Origin: Siderastrea radians
Lineage: Eukaryota; Cnidaria; Anthozoa; Scleractinia; Rhizangiidae
Length of the DNA stretch: 64,000 nucleotides
Reading direction: 5' to 3'
Assembly: GCA_964017195.1 (NCBI GenBank)
Contig: OZ024895.1
Span: 6,816,001-6,880,000 of the forward strand
Shown here: positions 12,830 to 21,890 of the stretch, piece by piece
How positions within the stretch are numbered: the stretch's first letter is position 1
Layout of the letters: every line of letters begins with the position of its first letter
Program-made: the position numbers and the translations under genes
Notes under the pieces: generated by a model
Database searches by the model: none
What the model was told of the DNA's origin: nothing
What the model saw: only the letters and a program-made list of their open reading frames with translations

Positions 12830-15260
12830 TCAATGAGTTTTTGTCTTGAAATTAAAGCCAATCTAACCATAGTTTCAATCCTTTTTTACCTGGGAAATCC
12901 AACCGTTGTTTCAATGAGTTTTTGTCTTGATATTGAAGCAAATCTAACCATAGTTTGAATCCTTTGTTATCTCGGAAATCCAACCGTTATTTCAATGAGT
13001 TTTTCTCTTGAAATCGAAGGAAATCTAAACATAGTTTTAATCCTTTTTACCAAAGAAATCCAACCGTTGTTTCAATGAGTTTTTGTCTTGGAATTGAAGG
13101 AAATCTAACCATGGTCTCAATCTTTTCTTATCTCGGAAATCCAACCGTTGTTTCAATGAGTTTGTATCTTCAAATACAAGCCAATCTAACCATATTTTCA
13201 GTCCTTTTTTATCTGGAAAATCCAACCGTCGTTGGAATAAGTTTTTGTCTTGAAATTGAAGCAAATCTACTGGTAGTTTAATCCTTTTTTATCTCGCAAA
13301 TCCAACAGTTGTTTCAATGAGTTTTTGTCTTATAATTAAAGAAAATCTAACCATAGTTTATATCCTTTCTTCTCTTGGAAATCCAACCGTTGTTTCAATG
13401 AGGTTTTGTCTTGAAATTTAAGCCAATCTCACCATAGTTTCAATCCTTTTTTACCTGGGAAATCCAACCATTGTTTCAATGAGTTTTTGTCTTGAAATTG
13501 AAGCAAATCTAACCATAGTTTCAATCTTTTCTTATCTCGGAAATCCATCAGTTATTTCAATGAGTTTTTGTCTTATAATTAAAGAAAATTTAACCATAGT
13601 TTCAATCCTTTCTTCTCTTGGAAATCCAACCGTTGTTTCAATGAGTTTTTGTCTTGAAATTAAAGCCAATCTAACCATAGTTTCAATCCTTTTTTCCCTG
13701 GGAAATCCAACCGTTGTTTCAATGAGTTTTTGTCTTGATATTGAAGCAAATCTAACCATAGTTTGAATCCTTTGTTATCTCGGAAATCGAACCGTTATTT
13801 CAATGAGTTTTTCTCTTGAAATCGAAGGAAATCTAAACATAGTTTTAATCCTTTTTACCAAAGAAATCCAACCGTTGTTTCAATGAGTTTTTGTCTTGGA
13901 ATTGAAGGAAATCTAACCATGGTCTCAATCTTTTCTTATCTCGGAAATCCAACCGTTGTTTCAATGAGTTTGTATCTTCAAATACAAGCCAATCTAACCA
14001 TATTTTCAGTCCTTTTTTATCTGAAAAATCCAACCGTCGTTGGAATAAGTTTTTGTCTTGAAATTGAAGCAAATCTACTGGTAGTTTAATCCTTTTTTAT
14101 CTCGCAAATCCAACAGTTGTTTCAATGAGTTTTTGTCTTATAATTAAAGAAAATCTAACCGTAGTTTCAATCCTTTCTTCTCCTTGAAATCCAACCGTTG
14201 TTTCAATGAGGTTTTGTCTTGAAATTTAAGCCAATCTCACCATAGTTTCAATCCTTTTTTACCTGGGAAATCCAACCATTGTTTCAATGAGTTTTTGTCT
14301 TGAAATTGAAGCAAATCTAACCATAGCTTCAATCTTTTCTTATCTCGGAAATCCAACAGTTGTTTAAATGAGTTTTTGTCTTATAATTAAAGAAAATTTA
14401 ACCATAGTTTCAATCCTTTCTTCTCTTGGAAATCCAACCGTTGTTTCAATGAGTTTTTGTCTTGAAATTAAAGGCAATCTCACCATAGTTTCAATCCTTT
14501 TTTACCTGGGAAATCCAATCGTTGTTTCAATGAGTTTTTGTCTTATAATTAAAGAAAATCTAACCATAGTTTCAATCCTTTCTTCTCTTGGAAATCCAAC
14601 CGTTGTTTCAATGAGTTTTTGTCTTATGAGTTTTTGTCTTGAAATTGAAGCAAATCTACTGGTAGTTTAATCCTTTTTTATCTCGCAAATCCAACAGTTG
14701 TTTCAATGAGTTTTTGTCTTATAATTAAAGAAAATCTAACCGTAGTTTCAATCCTTTCTTCTCCTTGAAATCCAACCGTTGTTTCAATGAGGTTTTGTCT
14801 TGAAATTAAAGCCAATCTCACCATAGTTTCAATCCTTTTTACCTGGGAAATCCAACCATTGTTTCAATGAGTTTTTGTCTTGAAATTGAAGCAAATCTAA
14901 CCATAGCTTCAATCTTTTCTTATCTCGGAAATCCAACAGTTGTTTAAATGAGTTTTTGTCTTATAATTAAAGAAAATTTAACCATAGTTTCAATCCTTTC
15001 TTCTCTTGGAAATCCAACCGTTGTTTCAATGAGTTTTTGTCTTGAAATTAAAGGCAATCTCACCATAGTTTCAATCCTTTTTTACCTGGGAAATCCAACC
15101 GTTGTTTCAATGAGTTTTTGTCTTATAATTAAAGAAAATCTAACCATAGTTTCAATCCTTTCTTCTCTTGGAAATCCAACCGTTGTTTCAATGAGTTTTT
15201 GTCTTATAATGAGTTTTTGTCTTGAAATTGAAGCAAATCTACTGGTAGTTTAATCCTTTT
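12830..15260. repeat. Nested 808-bp and 580-bp tandem blocks
   Basis: Markers recur 808 bp apart (13,037/13,845; 13,075/13,883; 12,909/13,717) and, just downstream, 580 bp apart (14,368/14,948). Both are local duplications of several monomers, consistent with unequal exchange. Boundaries are approximate. Confidence 0.75.
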
Positions 15261-17255
15261 TTATCTCGCAAATCCAACAGTTGTTTCAATGAGTTTTTGT
15301 CTTATAATTAAAGAAAATCTAACCATAGTTTCAATCCTTTCTTCTCTTGGAAGTCCAACCGTTGTTTCAATGAGTTTTTGTCTTGAAATTTAAGCCAATC
15401 TCACCATAGTTTCAATCCTTTTTTACCTGGGAAATCCAACCATTGTTTCAATGAGTTTTTGTCTTGAAATTGAAGCAAATCTAACCATAGTTTCAATCTT
15501 TTCTTATCTCGGAAATCCAACAGTTGTTTCAATGAGTTATTGTCTTATAATTGAAGGAACTCTAAACATAGTTTCAATCCCTTTTTACCTGGAAAATCTA
15601 ACCGTTGTTTCAATGAGTTTCTCTCTTGAAATTTAAGCAAATCTAACGATAATTCCAATCCTTTTTTACCTGGGAAATCCAACCGTTGTTTCAATGAGTT
15701 TTTGTCTTGAAATTTAAGCCAATCTAATCATAGTTTCAATCGTTTTTTACCTGGGAAATCCAACCGTTGTTTCAATGAGTCTTTGTCTTATAATTAAAGA
15801 AAATCTAACCATAGTTTCAATCCTTTCTTCTCTTGGAAATCTAACCGTTGTTTCAATGAGTTTTTGTCTTGAAATTAAAGCCAATCTAACCATAGTTTCA
15901 ATCCTTTTTTACCTGGGAAATCCAACCGTTGTTTCAATGAGTTTTTGTCTTGAAATTGAAGCAAATCTAACCATAGTTTCAATCTTTTCTTATCTCGGAA
16001 ATCCAACAGTTGTTTCAATGAGTTTTTGTCTTATAATTAAAGAAAATCTAACCATAGTTGCAATCCTTTCTTCTCTTGGAAATCCAACCGTTGTTTCAAT
16101 GAGTTTTTGTCTTGAAATTAAAGGCAATCTAACCATAGTTTCAATCCTTTTTTACCTGGGAAATCCAACCGTTGTTTCAATGAGTTTTTGTCTTGAAATG
16201 GAAGCAAATCTAACCATAGTTTGAATCCTTTGTTATCTCGGAAATCCAACCGTTATTTCAATGAGTTTTTCTCTTGAAATCGAAGGAAATCTAAAGATAG
16301 TTTTAATCCTTTTTACCAAAGAAATCCAACCGTTGTTTGAATGAGTTTTTGTCTTGGAATTGAAGGAAATCTAACCATGGTCTCAATCTTTTCTTATCTC
16401 GGAAATCCAACCGTTGTTTCAATGAGTTTGTACCTTCAAGTACAAGCCAATCTAACCATATTTTCAGTCCTTTTTTATCTGGAAAATCCAACCGTCGTTG
16501 GAATGAGTTTTTCTCTTGAAATTGAAGCAAATCTACTGGTAGTTTAATCCTTTTTTATCTCGCAAATCCAACAGTTGTTTCAATGAGTTTTTGTCTTATA
16601 ATTAAAGAAAATCTAACCATAAGTTCAATCCTTTCTTCTCTTGGAAATCCAACCGTTGTTTCAATGAGGTTTTGTCTTGAAATTTAAGCCAATCTCACCA
16701 TAGTTTCAATCCTGTTTTACCTGGGAAATCCAACCATTGTTTCAATGAGTTTTTGTCTTGAAATTGAAGCAAATCTAACCATAGTTTCAATCTTTTCTTA
16801 TCTCGGAAATCCAACAGTTGTTTCAATGAGTTTTTGTCTTATAATTAAAGAAAATCTAACCATAGTTTATATCCTTTCTTCTCTTGGAAATCCAACCGTT
16901 GTTTCAATGAGTTTTTGTCTTGAAATTGAAGCCAATCTCACCATAGTTTCAATCCTTTTTTACCTGGGAAATCCAACCATTCTTTCAATGAGTTTTTGTC
17001 TTGAAATTGAAGCAAATCTAACCATAGTTTCAATCTTTTCTTATCTCGGAAATCCAACAGTTGTTTCAATGAGTTTTTGTCTTATAATTAAAGAAAATTT
17101 AACCATAGTTTCAATTCTGTCTTCTCTTGGAAATCCAACCGTTGTTTCAATGAGTTTTTGTCTTGAAATTTAAGCCAATGTAATCATAGTTTCAATCCTC
17201 TTTTACCTGGGAAATCCAACCGTTGTTTCAATGAGTTTTTGTCTTATAATTAAAG

Positions 17256-17261
17256 AAAATC
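17256..17261. repeat. Target-site duplication, left copy (AAAATC)
   Basis: The satellite reads AAAGAAAATC up to the element. The six bases AAAATC are repeated immediately after the element at 35,054-35,059, where the monomer continues with TAACCATAG. Removing the element and one copy leaves an intact monomer. A 6-bp duplication is the known size for Polinton integrases. Confidence 0.95.
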
Positions 17262-17331
17262 AGTAGTTATAGAGTTGGCGGTTCTAGATCATTGAAAATG
17301 ATCTTGAACCAAAGCCAACTCTGTAACTACT
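17262..17331. other. 70-nt hairpin at the left tip
   Basis: The outermost 70 nt fold back on themselves: AGTAGTTATAGAGTTGGC pairs with GCCAACTCTGTAACTACT, and GGTTCTAGATCAT pairs with ATGATCTTGAACC around a GAAA-type loop. There is one mismatch in each segment and a small bulge. The same structure closes the right end (34,984-35,053). It could be recognised by the integrase or by the replication machinery. Confidence 0.9.
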
Positions 17332-17355
17332 TCCATTAGATGGAAATCATTTTTT

Positions 17356-17470
17356 GGTAAACTATATGGTTTTTATTTTTTGGAGTGCGTTTGGCAAACT
17401 ATACGTTTTTTATTTTTTGGAGTGCGTTTGGCAAACTATACGTTTTTTATTTTTTGGAGTGCGTTTGTTC
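17356..17470 (+). repeat. Subterminal 37-bp direct repeats (x3)
   Basis: The unit CAAACTATACGTTTTTTATT followed by TTTTGGAGTGCGTTTGG repeats about three times with a 37-bp period. The copies sit inside the terminal repeat, so they are present inverted at about 34,845-34,959. Such subterminal repeats commonly serve as protein-binding sites; here that is only inference. Confidence 0.85.
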
Positions 17471-17580
17471 GATATCATGTTTCATGCGAAAACGTCTCTA
17501 CCATTCTCTGGCGTCATGATTTGACCACTTTGAGCTTGTTATATAACACGAGCGCAGTTTGCCATCGGATGAATATTACT

Positions 17581-17610
17581 TAAAAATATAATATCATATA
17601 ATAGTATAGA
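17581..17610 (+). promoter_or_regulatory. AT-rich start-proximal motif of the VLTF3-like gene
   Basis: The sequence AATATAATATCATATAATAG lies 6-26 nt before the ATG. It resembles the ATATTATTATATA motif in front of the BRO-N and DNA polymerase genes and lacks the TCTAA element found before capsid genes. It may be an early-class promoter (inference). Confidence 0.45.
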
Positions 17611-18171
17611 ATGTATTGTAACTCAGATATTCACGATTACCTGAAAGAATCAGAAGTTGTTTGTCCTTTTTGTGACGAAAAAATAGAAGATTCTAATAAA
17701 AAACCGAAAGATGATGAATGCTGTGATAATCAGGAGGTTATAACAACTGATGGAATGCAAGTTTGTCGAAGTTGTGGCATTGTTCAAGGATATAATATAG
17801 CTAGCGAATATGTTGATTTCTATGAGAATAGACATAGATTTATAAGAAAAAGTGTATATAATAGAAAATATCATGTCAATAATAATATATTAAAAATTCA
17901 AGAAAAGTACGGCATTGAACTATCCAATAGTCAGAAAAATAAGATTGATTCTATATATGTTGCGATAGGCAATGTTATTAATGATGTCAATTGTACAAGA
18001 AAAAGAATGATTAGCGTTAATTTTATTATGAGAAAGATATTCAAGATGATGGGAATACCTTACAAAAATATTCCAATTAGCAAATCTAAAAAAACATTGG
18101 CCTTTTACGATCGGTATTGGGCAAAAATTATGTTTCTTATTGGTGATAACATAAAATCTATTATTGGATGA
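17611..18171 (+). CDS. VLTF3-like late transcription factor with N-terminal zinc ribbon
   Basis: A 186-residue protein. Cys18-x2-Cys21 and Cys52-x2-Cys55 (CRSCG) form a TFIIB/VLTF-like zinc ribbon. The rest fits the poxvirus/NCLDV VLTF3 family: a helical central part, then a C-terminal block around residues 130-180 with RKR, a MRKIFKMMGI segment, KSKKTL, YDRYW and a final aliphatic helix, matching the family pattern of K-S-x-x-x-L followed by an aromatic-rich D-x-x-W. In NCLDVs VLTF3 drives late transcription. It is the first gene inside the left terminal repeat and runs toward the minus-strand cluster, overlapping the 3' end of the next gene by 11 nt. An element-encoded activator fits the shared motif before the capsid genes. 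The family call rests on pattern, not on a search. Confidence 0.65.
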   Translation: MYCNSDIHDYLKESEVVCPFCDEKIEDSNKKPKDDECCDNQEVITTDGMQVCRSCGIVQGYNIASEYVDFYENRHRFIRKSVYNRKYHVNNNILKIQEKYGIELSNSQKNKIDSIYVAIGNVINDVNCTRKRMISVNFIMRKIFKMMGIPYKNIPISKSKKTLAFYDRYWAKIMFLIGDNIKSIIG

Positions 18172-18649
18172 ACACCTTATTATATTTCTTTTCAAATTTG
18201 TCAGTTAACGGACACATATCAATGATTATATCATCGAGAATTTTGACATAATCAAGAAATTCTTTGTCATTATACTCCAGTCCTCTCATAAACGACCGCA
18301 AATCTGTTAAAACCTTTTCATATGAGGTGTACGCGAATTTACACATCTCAATCTTTCTTTTGTAATTTTTAGCCTCTGAATATGTTTTAAGCAATATACC
18401 AGTACCAGATATTACCCCAAGAGGAATAGGGTTTAGTGTTACACCACCAACTACTGTTCCTGTTACTACCAATAAAGCAGATCCAATATTACATGCAAGT
18501 TCTGCTGTTTTGAAATATTTGTAAGTCATTTTGAAAAGCCAGTATTTCTTATGATAGAATTTATACAATGCTTTCAACTCAGATATTTGATCATCGGTTA
18601 ATTTTTCTGACACATGGTTCCAATAGAATATGCTTTTACGTCTATCCAT
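18161..18649 (-). CDS. Two-TM membrane protein, SLATT-like
   Basis: A 162-residue protein. Residues ~20-50 form a charged helix, residues ~51-71 and ~73-90 are two hydrophobic segments separated by NPIP, and the C-terminal half (91-160) is an amphipathic coiled-coil-like region. This plan resembles SLATT-type membrane hairpin proteins (two TM plus a cytoplasmic helical tail), but I cannot assign it firmly. It is the last gene of the minus-strand cluster; its start is fixed by the TATCTATCAATATAATATAT motif directly before the ATG. Possible roles are a virion or host-membrane protein, a holin/viroporin-like pore or superinfection control; none is shown by the sequence. Confidence 0.6.
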   Translation of the reverse strand: MDRRKSIFYWNHVSEKLTDDQISELKALYKFYHKKYWLFKMTYKYFKTAELACNIGSALLVVTGTVVGGVTLNPIPLGVISGTGILLKTYSEAKNYKRKIEMCKFAYTSYEKVLTDLRSFMRGLEYNDKEFLDYVKILDDIIIDMCPLTDKFEKKYNKVFIQ

Positions 18650-18673
18650 ATATATTATATTGATAGATAATTT
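18650..18673 (-). promoter_or_regulatory. Start-proximal motif of the two-TM gene
   Basis: The 24-nt gap between genes is almost entirely the motif: read on the minus strand it gives TTATCTATCAATATAATATA just before ATG. It contains TCTA in an AT-rich context, as before the capsid genes. Confidence 0.55.
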
Positions 18674-19438
18674 TTATTCACTGGTGAAACTTATGACATC
18701 AGCTGGGAGACCTGAATTTGTGTCTAATTTTAAACCAGCTATCTCTTGAACCTCAATTGAGCTCACAGTGTAACTGTTCCAATCTTTATCTTTATTATTA
18801 GCGAGGTGATTTACTGTAAAGGTTCCCCCATCTGTTACTCTTGTCTGTAATTGAAATTTATGAAGCTTGTCTTTGTCTACAACCTTGAAAAAAGAAGCGT
18901 TTGCGAGTGTGGCGATGTTTTCATAGTCTGGAGCCAGCTGAATACCAAAACCTGACCGGAATCTTTTTCCTAAAAAAAAGGAGTTAGTTGTATTGACTTG
19001 TATTATACGGGTATTTTCGACTTTCTTTGTCACCGGGTTGATAATATTGACAACCCAACGACACCAAAGATTGCCTCCGTTTTGATTATTACCTACCTGT
19101 AGATATGTTACCAGTTTCACGACATTGCCAACAGTTGGATTATTGAAATTCGCCTAATAGTTGGTTAGGTCTTGCCAAGGACTATCTGTTAACCATGTAA
19201 TAGTGGAAACAATCTTATTTGTATACTTAACGATTCTCATTCCATGGTTGTTGTGATCATAGTCGTACACTTCTGGATTGACAGTGTCTTGCCAATCTTT
19301 GACTCCATAAATGATGAGAAAAGCCTGTGGTGAGGATAATGTTGAGCTTCCGTGTAGGTTGAAATAGATGTAATCAAGGGATTCCCTGCTACTATTGTTG
19401 AATTGTACGAGAATCTTTACGTGATCTGAGAAGCTCTT
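18674..19438 (-). pseudogene. Displaced C-terminal part of fibre 1
   Basis: After fibre 1 stops at 19,417, coding-like sequence continues on the minus strand in the -1 frame from about 19,438. A single TAG at 19,154-19,156 interrupts this frame, which then stays open to TAA at 18,674. No ATG start and no start-proximal motif occurs here, so it is not an independent gene. The content (polar, Asn/Thr-rich, aromatic-rich strands) fits a beta-structured fibre head. No canonical slippery heptamer exists at the frame change, so I read it as one indel plus one nonsense mutation in a once longer fibre. Stop read-through cannot be excluded. Confidence 0.6.
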
Positions 19439-20652
19439 TTGGATTGTTTTGTGGTAGCCTGAGCGGATAGTTGGATGTTGGTATGTGACCCTAGCGGATA
19501 ATATTCCAAGACAGATGTGAATTTGCCGATACTGAGAGGATATAGATTGAATCCGATTTTCGATTGATAATCATTGCTATTAGGATTTTTTTGTAGTCCG
19601 ACTTTGTAAGCTAATTTATTCTTGTGAGGGCTTTGTGGGAAATCAGAGATGCCAATAACCACTATATTATTCTCACTGGAGCTCTCGTCTGCATCAAGGA
19701 GGTACTTAAATGCATTCTTTTTGTTGCTGGAATCGATATGAGATTGTGCCAATGTTTCGTCAACGTAGCTCTTATTAGCAGCACTGCTATTGTATCGAGG
19801 TGTGCCGAGGTTGTTAATCTGTTTCTGATTATTTAGTAATGAAGATAGGAATGTGATAGGATTTTTCAGGACACCTCCTTTGTTTTTATTCAAAAAGGTG
19901 TTGTTAATATCTTTGAGATTGACAATATCTGATTCTGAATGAGAGGATGGATCAAAATCTGGTACTTGTATTCTTCCCTGAAATGTTTGTGTTGTTGTCT
20001 TTGAAAGGTCTGCTTTATTTTTTACTGAATTGTCGACATACCCCTTATTACTAGCGTGATTAGAAGCAGTTGGTGATTTCAGATTTGTGATGAAATTATT
20101 GTTCATATCAAGATTGGCTTCCATTAATACTGAACCATCTTTTTTGATGAATTTTGATGAATCAGTTATTGGAATCTTTCTTATCTCACTATCAACATAC
20201 ACCTTATTACTAGCGTGATTAGAAGCAGTTGGTGATTTCAGATTTACGATGTTTAAACCACCCATATCAATATGTTGCTCCATTCGACCTCCTTCCTTCT
20301 TTGACAAGAATATCTCTCTTTGCGATTCATAACTGATAACCTTGTTGAGATTACCATGAACTGGATAATTGTCTTTTGGGACAATGAGTGACCCTGTCAT
20401 CGTATCACCTGCTTTTAGCATGAATTTAGATGTATCCACACTTGGAATCTTGGCTATTTCACTATCTAACTGACTTTTTGTAACCACATCATTATTATTG
20501 GTTCCTTGTTTTACATTCACTAATTTTTTATTCTGCATATCATAATCATTATTAGCATCTAATTTAAATCCAATGCCAGGTAAACCTCTTAAACCTATCT
20601 TACCTAGTCCTTGAGAATCATCATGATTAAGGATACCGTTAGTATAACTCAT
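19417..20652 (-). CDS. Fibre 1: phage tail-fibre-like shaft protein, broken at its 3' end
   Basis: A 411-residue open frame. The start MSYTNGILNHDDS is shared with fibre 2, followed by a short collagen-like GLRGLPGIG. The shaft consists of repeats of the type D-M-x-N-x-x-I-x-N-L-K with SPTASNHASNKxYVD, as in many phage tail fibres; these lie at about residues 37-70, 128-155, 184-210 and 275-300. A KTTTQTFQGRIQVPDFDP segment is shared with fibre 2. The role would be attachment to a host surface. The frame ends near where homologous-looking sequence moves to the -1 frame, so the head is cut off. The motif ATCTAAACTAATATTAT stands directly before the ATG. Confidence 0.75.
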   Translation of the reverse strand: MSYTNGILNHDDSQGLGKIGLRGLPGIGFKLDANNDYDMQNKKLVNVKQGTNNNDVVTKSQLDSEIAKIPSVDTSKFMLKAGDTMTGSLIVPKDNYPVHGNLNKVISYESQREIFLSKKEGGRMEQHIDMGGLNIVNLKSPTASNHASNKVYVDSEIRKIPITDSSKFIKKDGSVLMEANLDMNNNFITNLKSPTASNHASNKGYVDNSVKNKADLSKTTTQTFQGRIQVPDFDPSSHSESDIVNLKDINNTFLNKNKGGVLKNPITFLSSLLNNQKQINNLGTPRYNSSAANKSYVDETLAQSHIDSSNKKNAFKYLLDADESSSENNIVVIGISDFPQSPHKNKLAYKVGLQKNPNSNDYQSKIGFNLYPLSIGKFTSVLEYYPLGSHTNIQLSAQATTKQSKRASQIT

Positions 20653-20680
20653 ATAATATTAGTTTAGATTTTTTACATTA
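20653..20680 (-). promoter_or_regulatory. Start-proximal motif of fibre 1
   Basis: Read on the minus strand, AATCTAAACTAATATTAT ends at the ATG. It fills the 25-nt gap to the fibre 2 stop and overlaps that stop codon. Confidence 0.65.
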
Positions 20681-21865
20681 AAATGAAATTGGATCATGAT
20701 CAACAGCATACCATCTACAAAGAACGTAATGGTGAAGTTTGATATTTGATTCAGTGAGAGTTTTACCCTTATAAAGACAATAAAAAGCTATATCACCTTT
20801 CAAGCCTGCAATACCAGAGGTATTCAAATCTCCAAATGTCATGTTGGTACTTCCTTGTGATGTTCTTGCTGTAAAATTAGCTAATTTTTTGCCGTTACAC
20901 CATGTTTCAGAAGCGTTGTTACCACTAGGTACATCCCAGTGAATTGATAAACAGATCCATTTATTCAGTTCACCCGCATTAGCTTTTGATTGGTATGACG
21001 CTGTAGCATTCTTATTATTAAAAGAACTTGATCCAATGACAATATGCTGATTTGTTGTTCCACTTACAAGTAAATGACCGGTTGGTGAGAATGCAATAAA
21101 TTTGTCATAACCTCCATTATCATGTCCGAAAAGTCCATTACGAACAGCATAAGATCCTGTGTATGAACTCAATCTATAAACGATGAAAACATTAACTATA
21201 TCAGCTTGCCCAGAACCAGGATTTAAATTTATGTTTGATAACATTCGTTTGCTACCATCAAATTTTAAATAATATCGATAATTAATTTTTTCAGCTTTTG
21301 TGCATAAAATGGGTTTAGTTGCTTGTGTTGCTTGGTTGGCATCATTTTCTTTAAGAGATTGATCGAAAAGATCTGATACTGCTCTAGTTGAATTATCAAA
21401 AGTAACCTCAGATGGACTACCTCGGTCTATCTTATATAAGCAATCAGCCAGTTGATAACTTTCCCAGAATAAAGTTTCTGATAATTGTAATCGTATTTCT
21501 GATTTCAATGCTGTCATTTTGTTGTCAACGTATTGTTTGTTTGTAGCGCTACTATTGAATTGCGGTGCCCCGAGGCTGTGAATCTGTTTTTGATTATTTG
21601 GTAGAGAACTGAGAAATGATATCGGATTGCTAAGAGTACCTCCCGTTTTTTTATTCAGAAATATACCATCAATATAACGGAGGTTTACGATATCTGATCC
21701 ATTGTGTTGCCCTGGATCAAAATCTGGTACTTGTATTCTTCCCTGAAATGTTTGTGTTGTTGTTTTTGAAAGGTCTGCTTTTGTACCCAATTGATTGACG
21801 ACATACACCTTATTACTAGCGTGATTAGAATCATCATGATTAAGAATACCGTTTGTATAACTCAT
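20678..21865 (-). CDS. Fibre 2: short-shaft fibre with LamG/concanavalin-like head
   Basis: A 395-residue intact protein. The first 13 residues are identical to fibre 1, then the sequence jumps directly into the NHASNKVYV repeat, so most of the fibre 1 shaft is missing. The shared TTTQTFQGRIQVPDFDP block and one NQKQIHSLG...YVD repeat follow. From about residue 190 a different domain begins: YYLKFDGSKRM, strands with FIVYRLSS, GLFGHD, a WICLSIHWD strand, then GDIAFYCLYKG near the end. This order fits a LamG/concanavalin A-like jelly-roll lectin. It is likely a receptor-binding head that gives a specificity different from fibre 1. It lies between fibre 1 and the ATPase with 16-25-nt gaps. Confidence 0.75.
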   Translation of the reverse strand: MSYTNGILNHDDSNHASNKVYVVNQLGTKADLSKTTTQTFQGRIQVPDFDPGQHNGSDIVNLRYIDGIFLNKKTGGTLSNPISFLSSLPNNQKQIHSLGAPQFNSSATNKQYVDNKMTALKSEIRLQLSETLFWESYQLADCLYKIDRGSPSEVTFDNSTRAVSDLFDQSLKENDANQATQATKPILCTKAEKINYRYYLKFDGSKRMLSNINLNPGSGQADIVNVFIVYRLSSYTGSYAVRNGLFGHDNGGYDKFIAFSPTGHLLVSGTTNQHIVIGSSSFNNKNATASYQSKANAGELNKWICLSIHWDVPSGNNASETWCNGKKLANFTARTSQGSTNMTFGDLNTSGIAGLKGDIAFYCLYKGKTLTESNIKLHHYVLCRWYAVDHDPISF

Positions 21866-21890
21866 ATAATATATTAATGGTTTAGATTTT
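21866..21890 (-). promoter_or_regulatory. Start-proximal motif of fibre 2
   Basis: Read on the minus strand, ATCTAAACCATTAATATATT ends near the ATG. Its ATCTAA is also the last codon and the stop of the ATPase gene. Confidence 0.65.

Larger units (their letters stand above)
1..17261. repeat. 81-bp satellite array, left arm
   Basis: Tandem monomers of about 81 bp fill this arm, recognisable by the recurring words TTTCAATGAGTTTTTGTCTT, AAATCTAACCATAG and AAATCCAACCGTTG. The first ~8 kb is the diverged edge, with many substitutions, small indels and monomers of uneven length. From about 8 kb on, monomers become similar and are organised in higher-order repeats. The 81-bp period keeps frame, so long open frames appear on both strands, but they only repeat a 27-residue unit and have no independent sign of coding. 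The array continues in phase on the other side of the Polinton. Confidence 0.97.
17262..17556 (+). repeat. Left terminal inverted repeat (295 bp)
   Basis: It begins AGTAGTTATAGAGTTGGC and ends ACACGAGCGCA. Its reverse complement lies at 34,759-35,053 with three substitutions and no indel. It holds a 70-nt hairpin at the tip and three 37-bp direct repeats. A short open frame inside it is also present, inverted, in the right repeat and is not regarded as a gene. Confidence 0.96.

Noticed and set aside
12266..12958. 230-codon open frame and many similar ones in the array
   Set aside because: All consist of the same 27-residue unit forced by the 81-bp period, occur on both strands, and start or stop wherever an indel changes the frame.
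17380..17583. Small open frame inside the left terminal repeat, with an inverted counterpart at 34,636-34,935
   Set aside because: It runs through the 37-bp subterminal repeats, has no start motif, and its frame differs after the repeat ends.
18674..19120. Separate small gene starting at a GTG
   Set aside because: The same frame continues upstream through a single TAG into fibre-like sequence, and no ATG or start motif is present.
19417..19440. Programmed -1 frameshift in fibre 1
   Set aside because: No X_XXY_YYZ heptamer is in phase near the change, and a nonsense codon follows, so mutation is more likely.
19624..19836. Open frame on the plus strand opposite fibre 1
   Set aside because: It lies fully within the antisense of a supported fibre gene and has no motif or domain.
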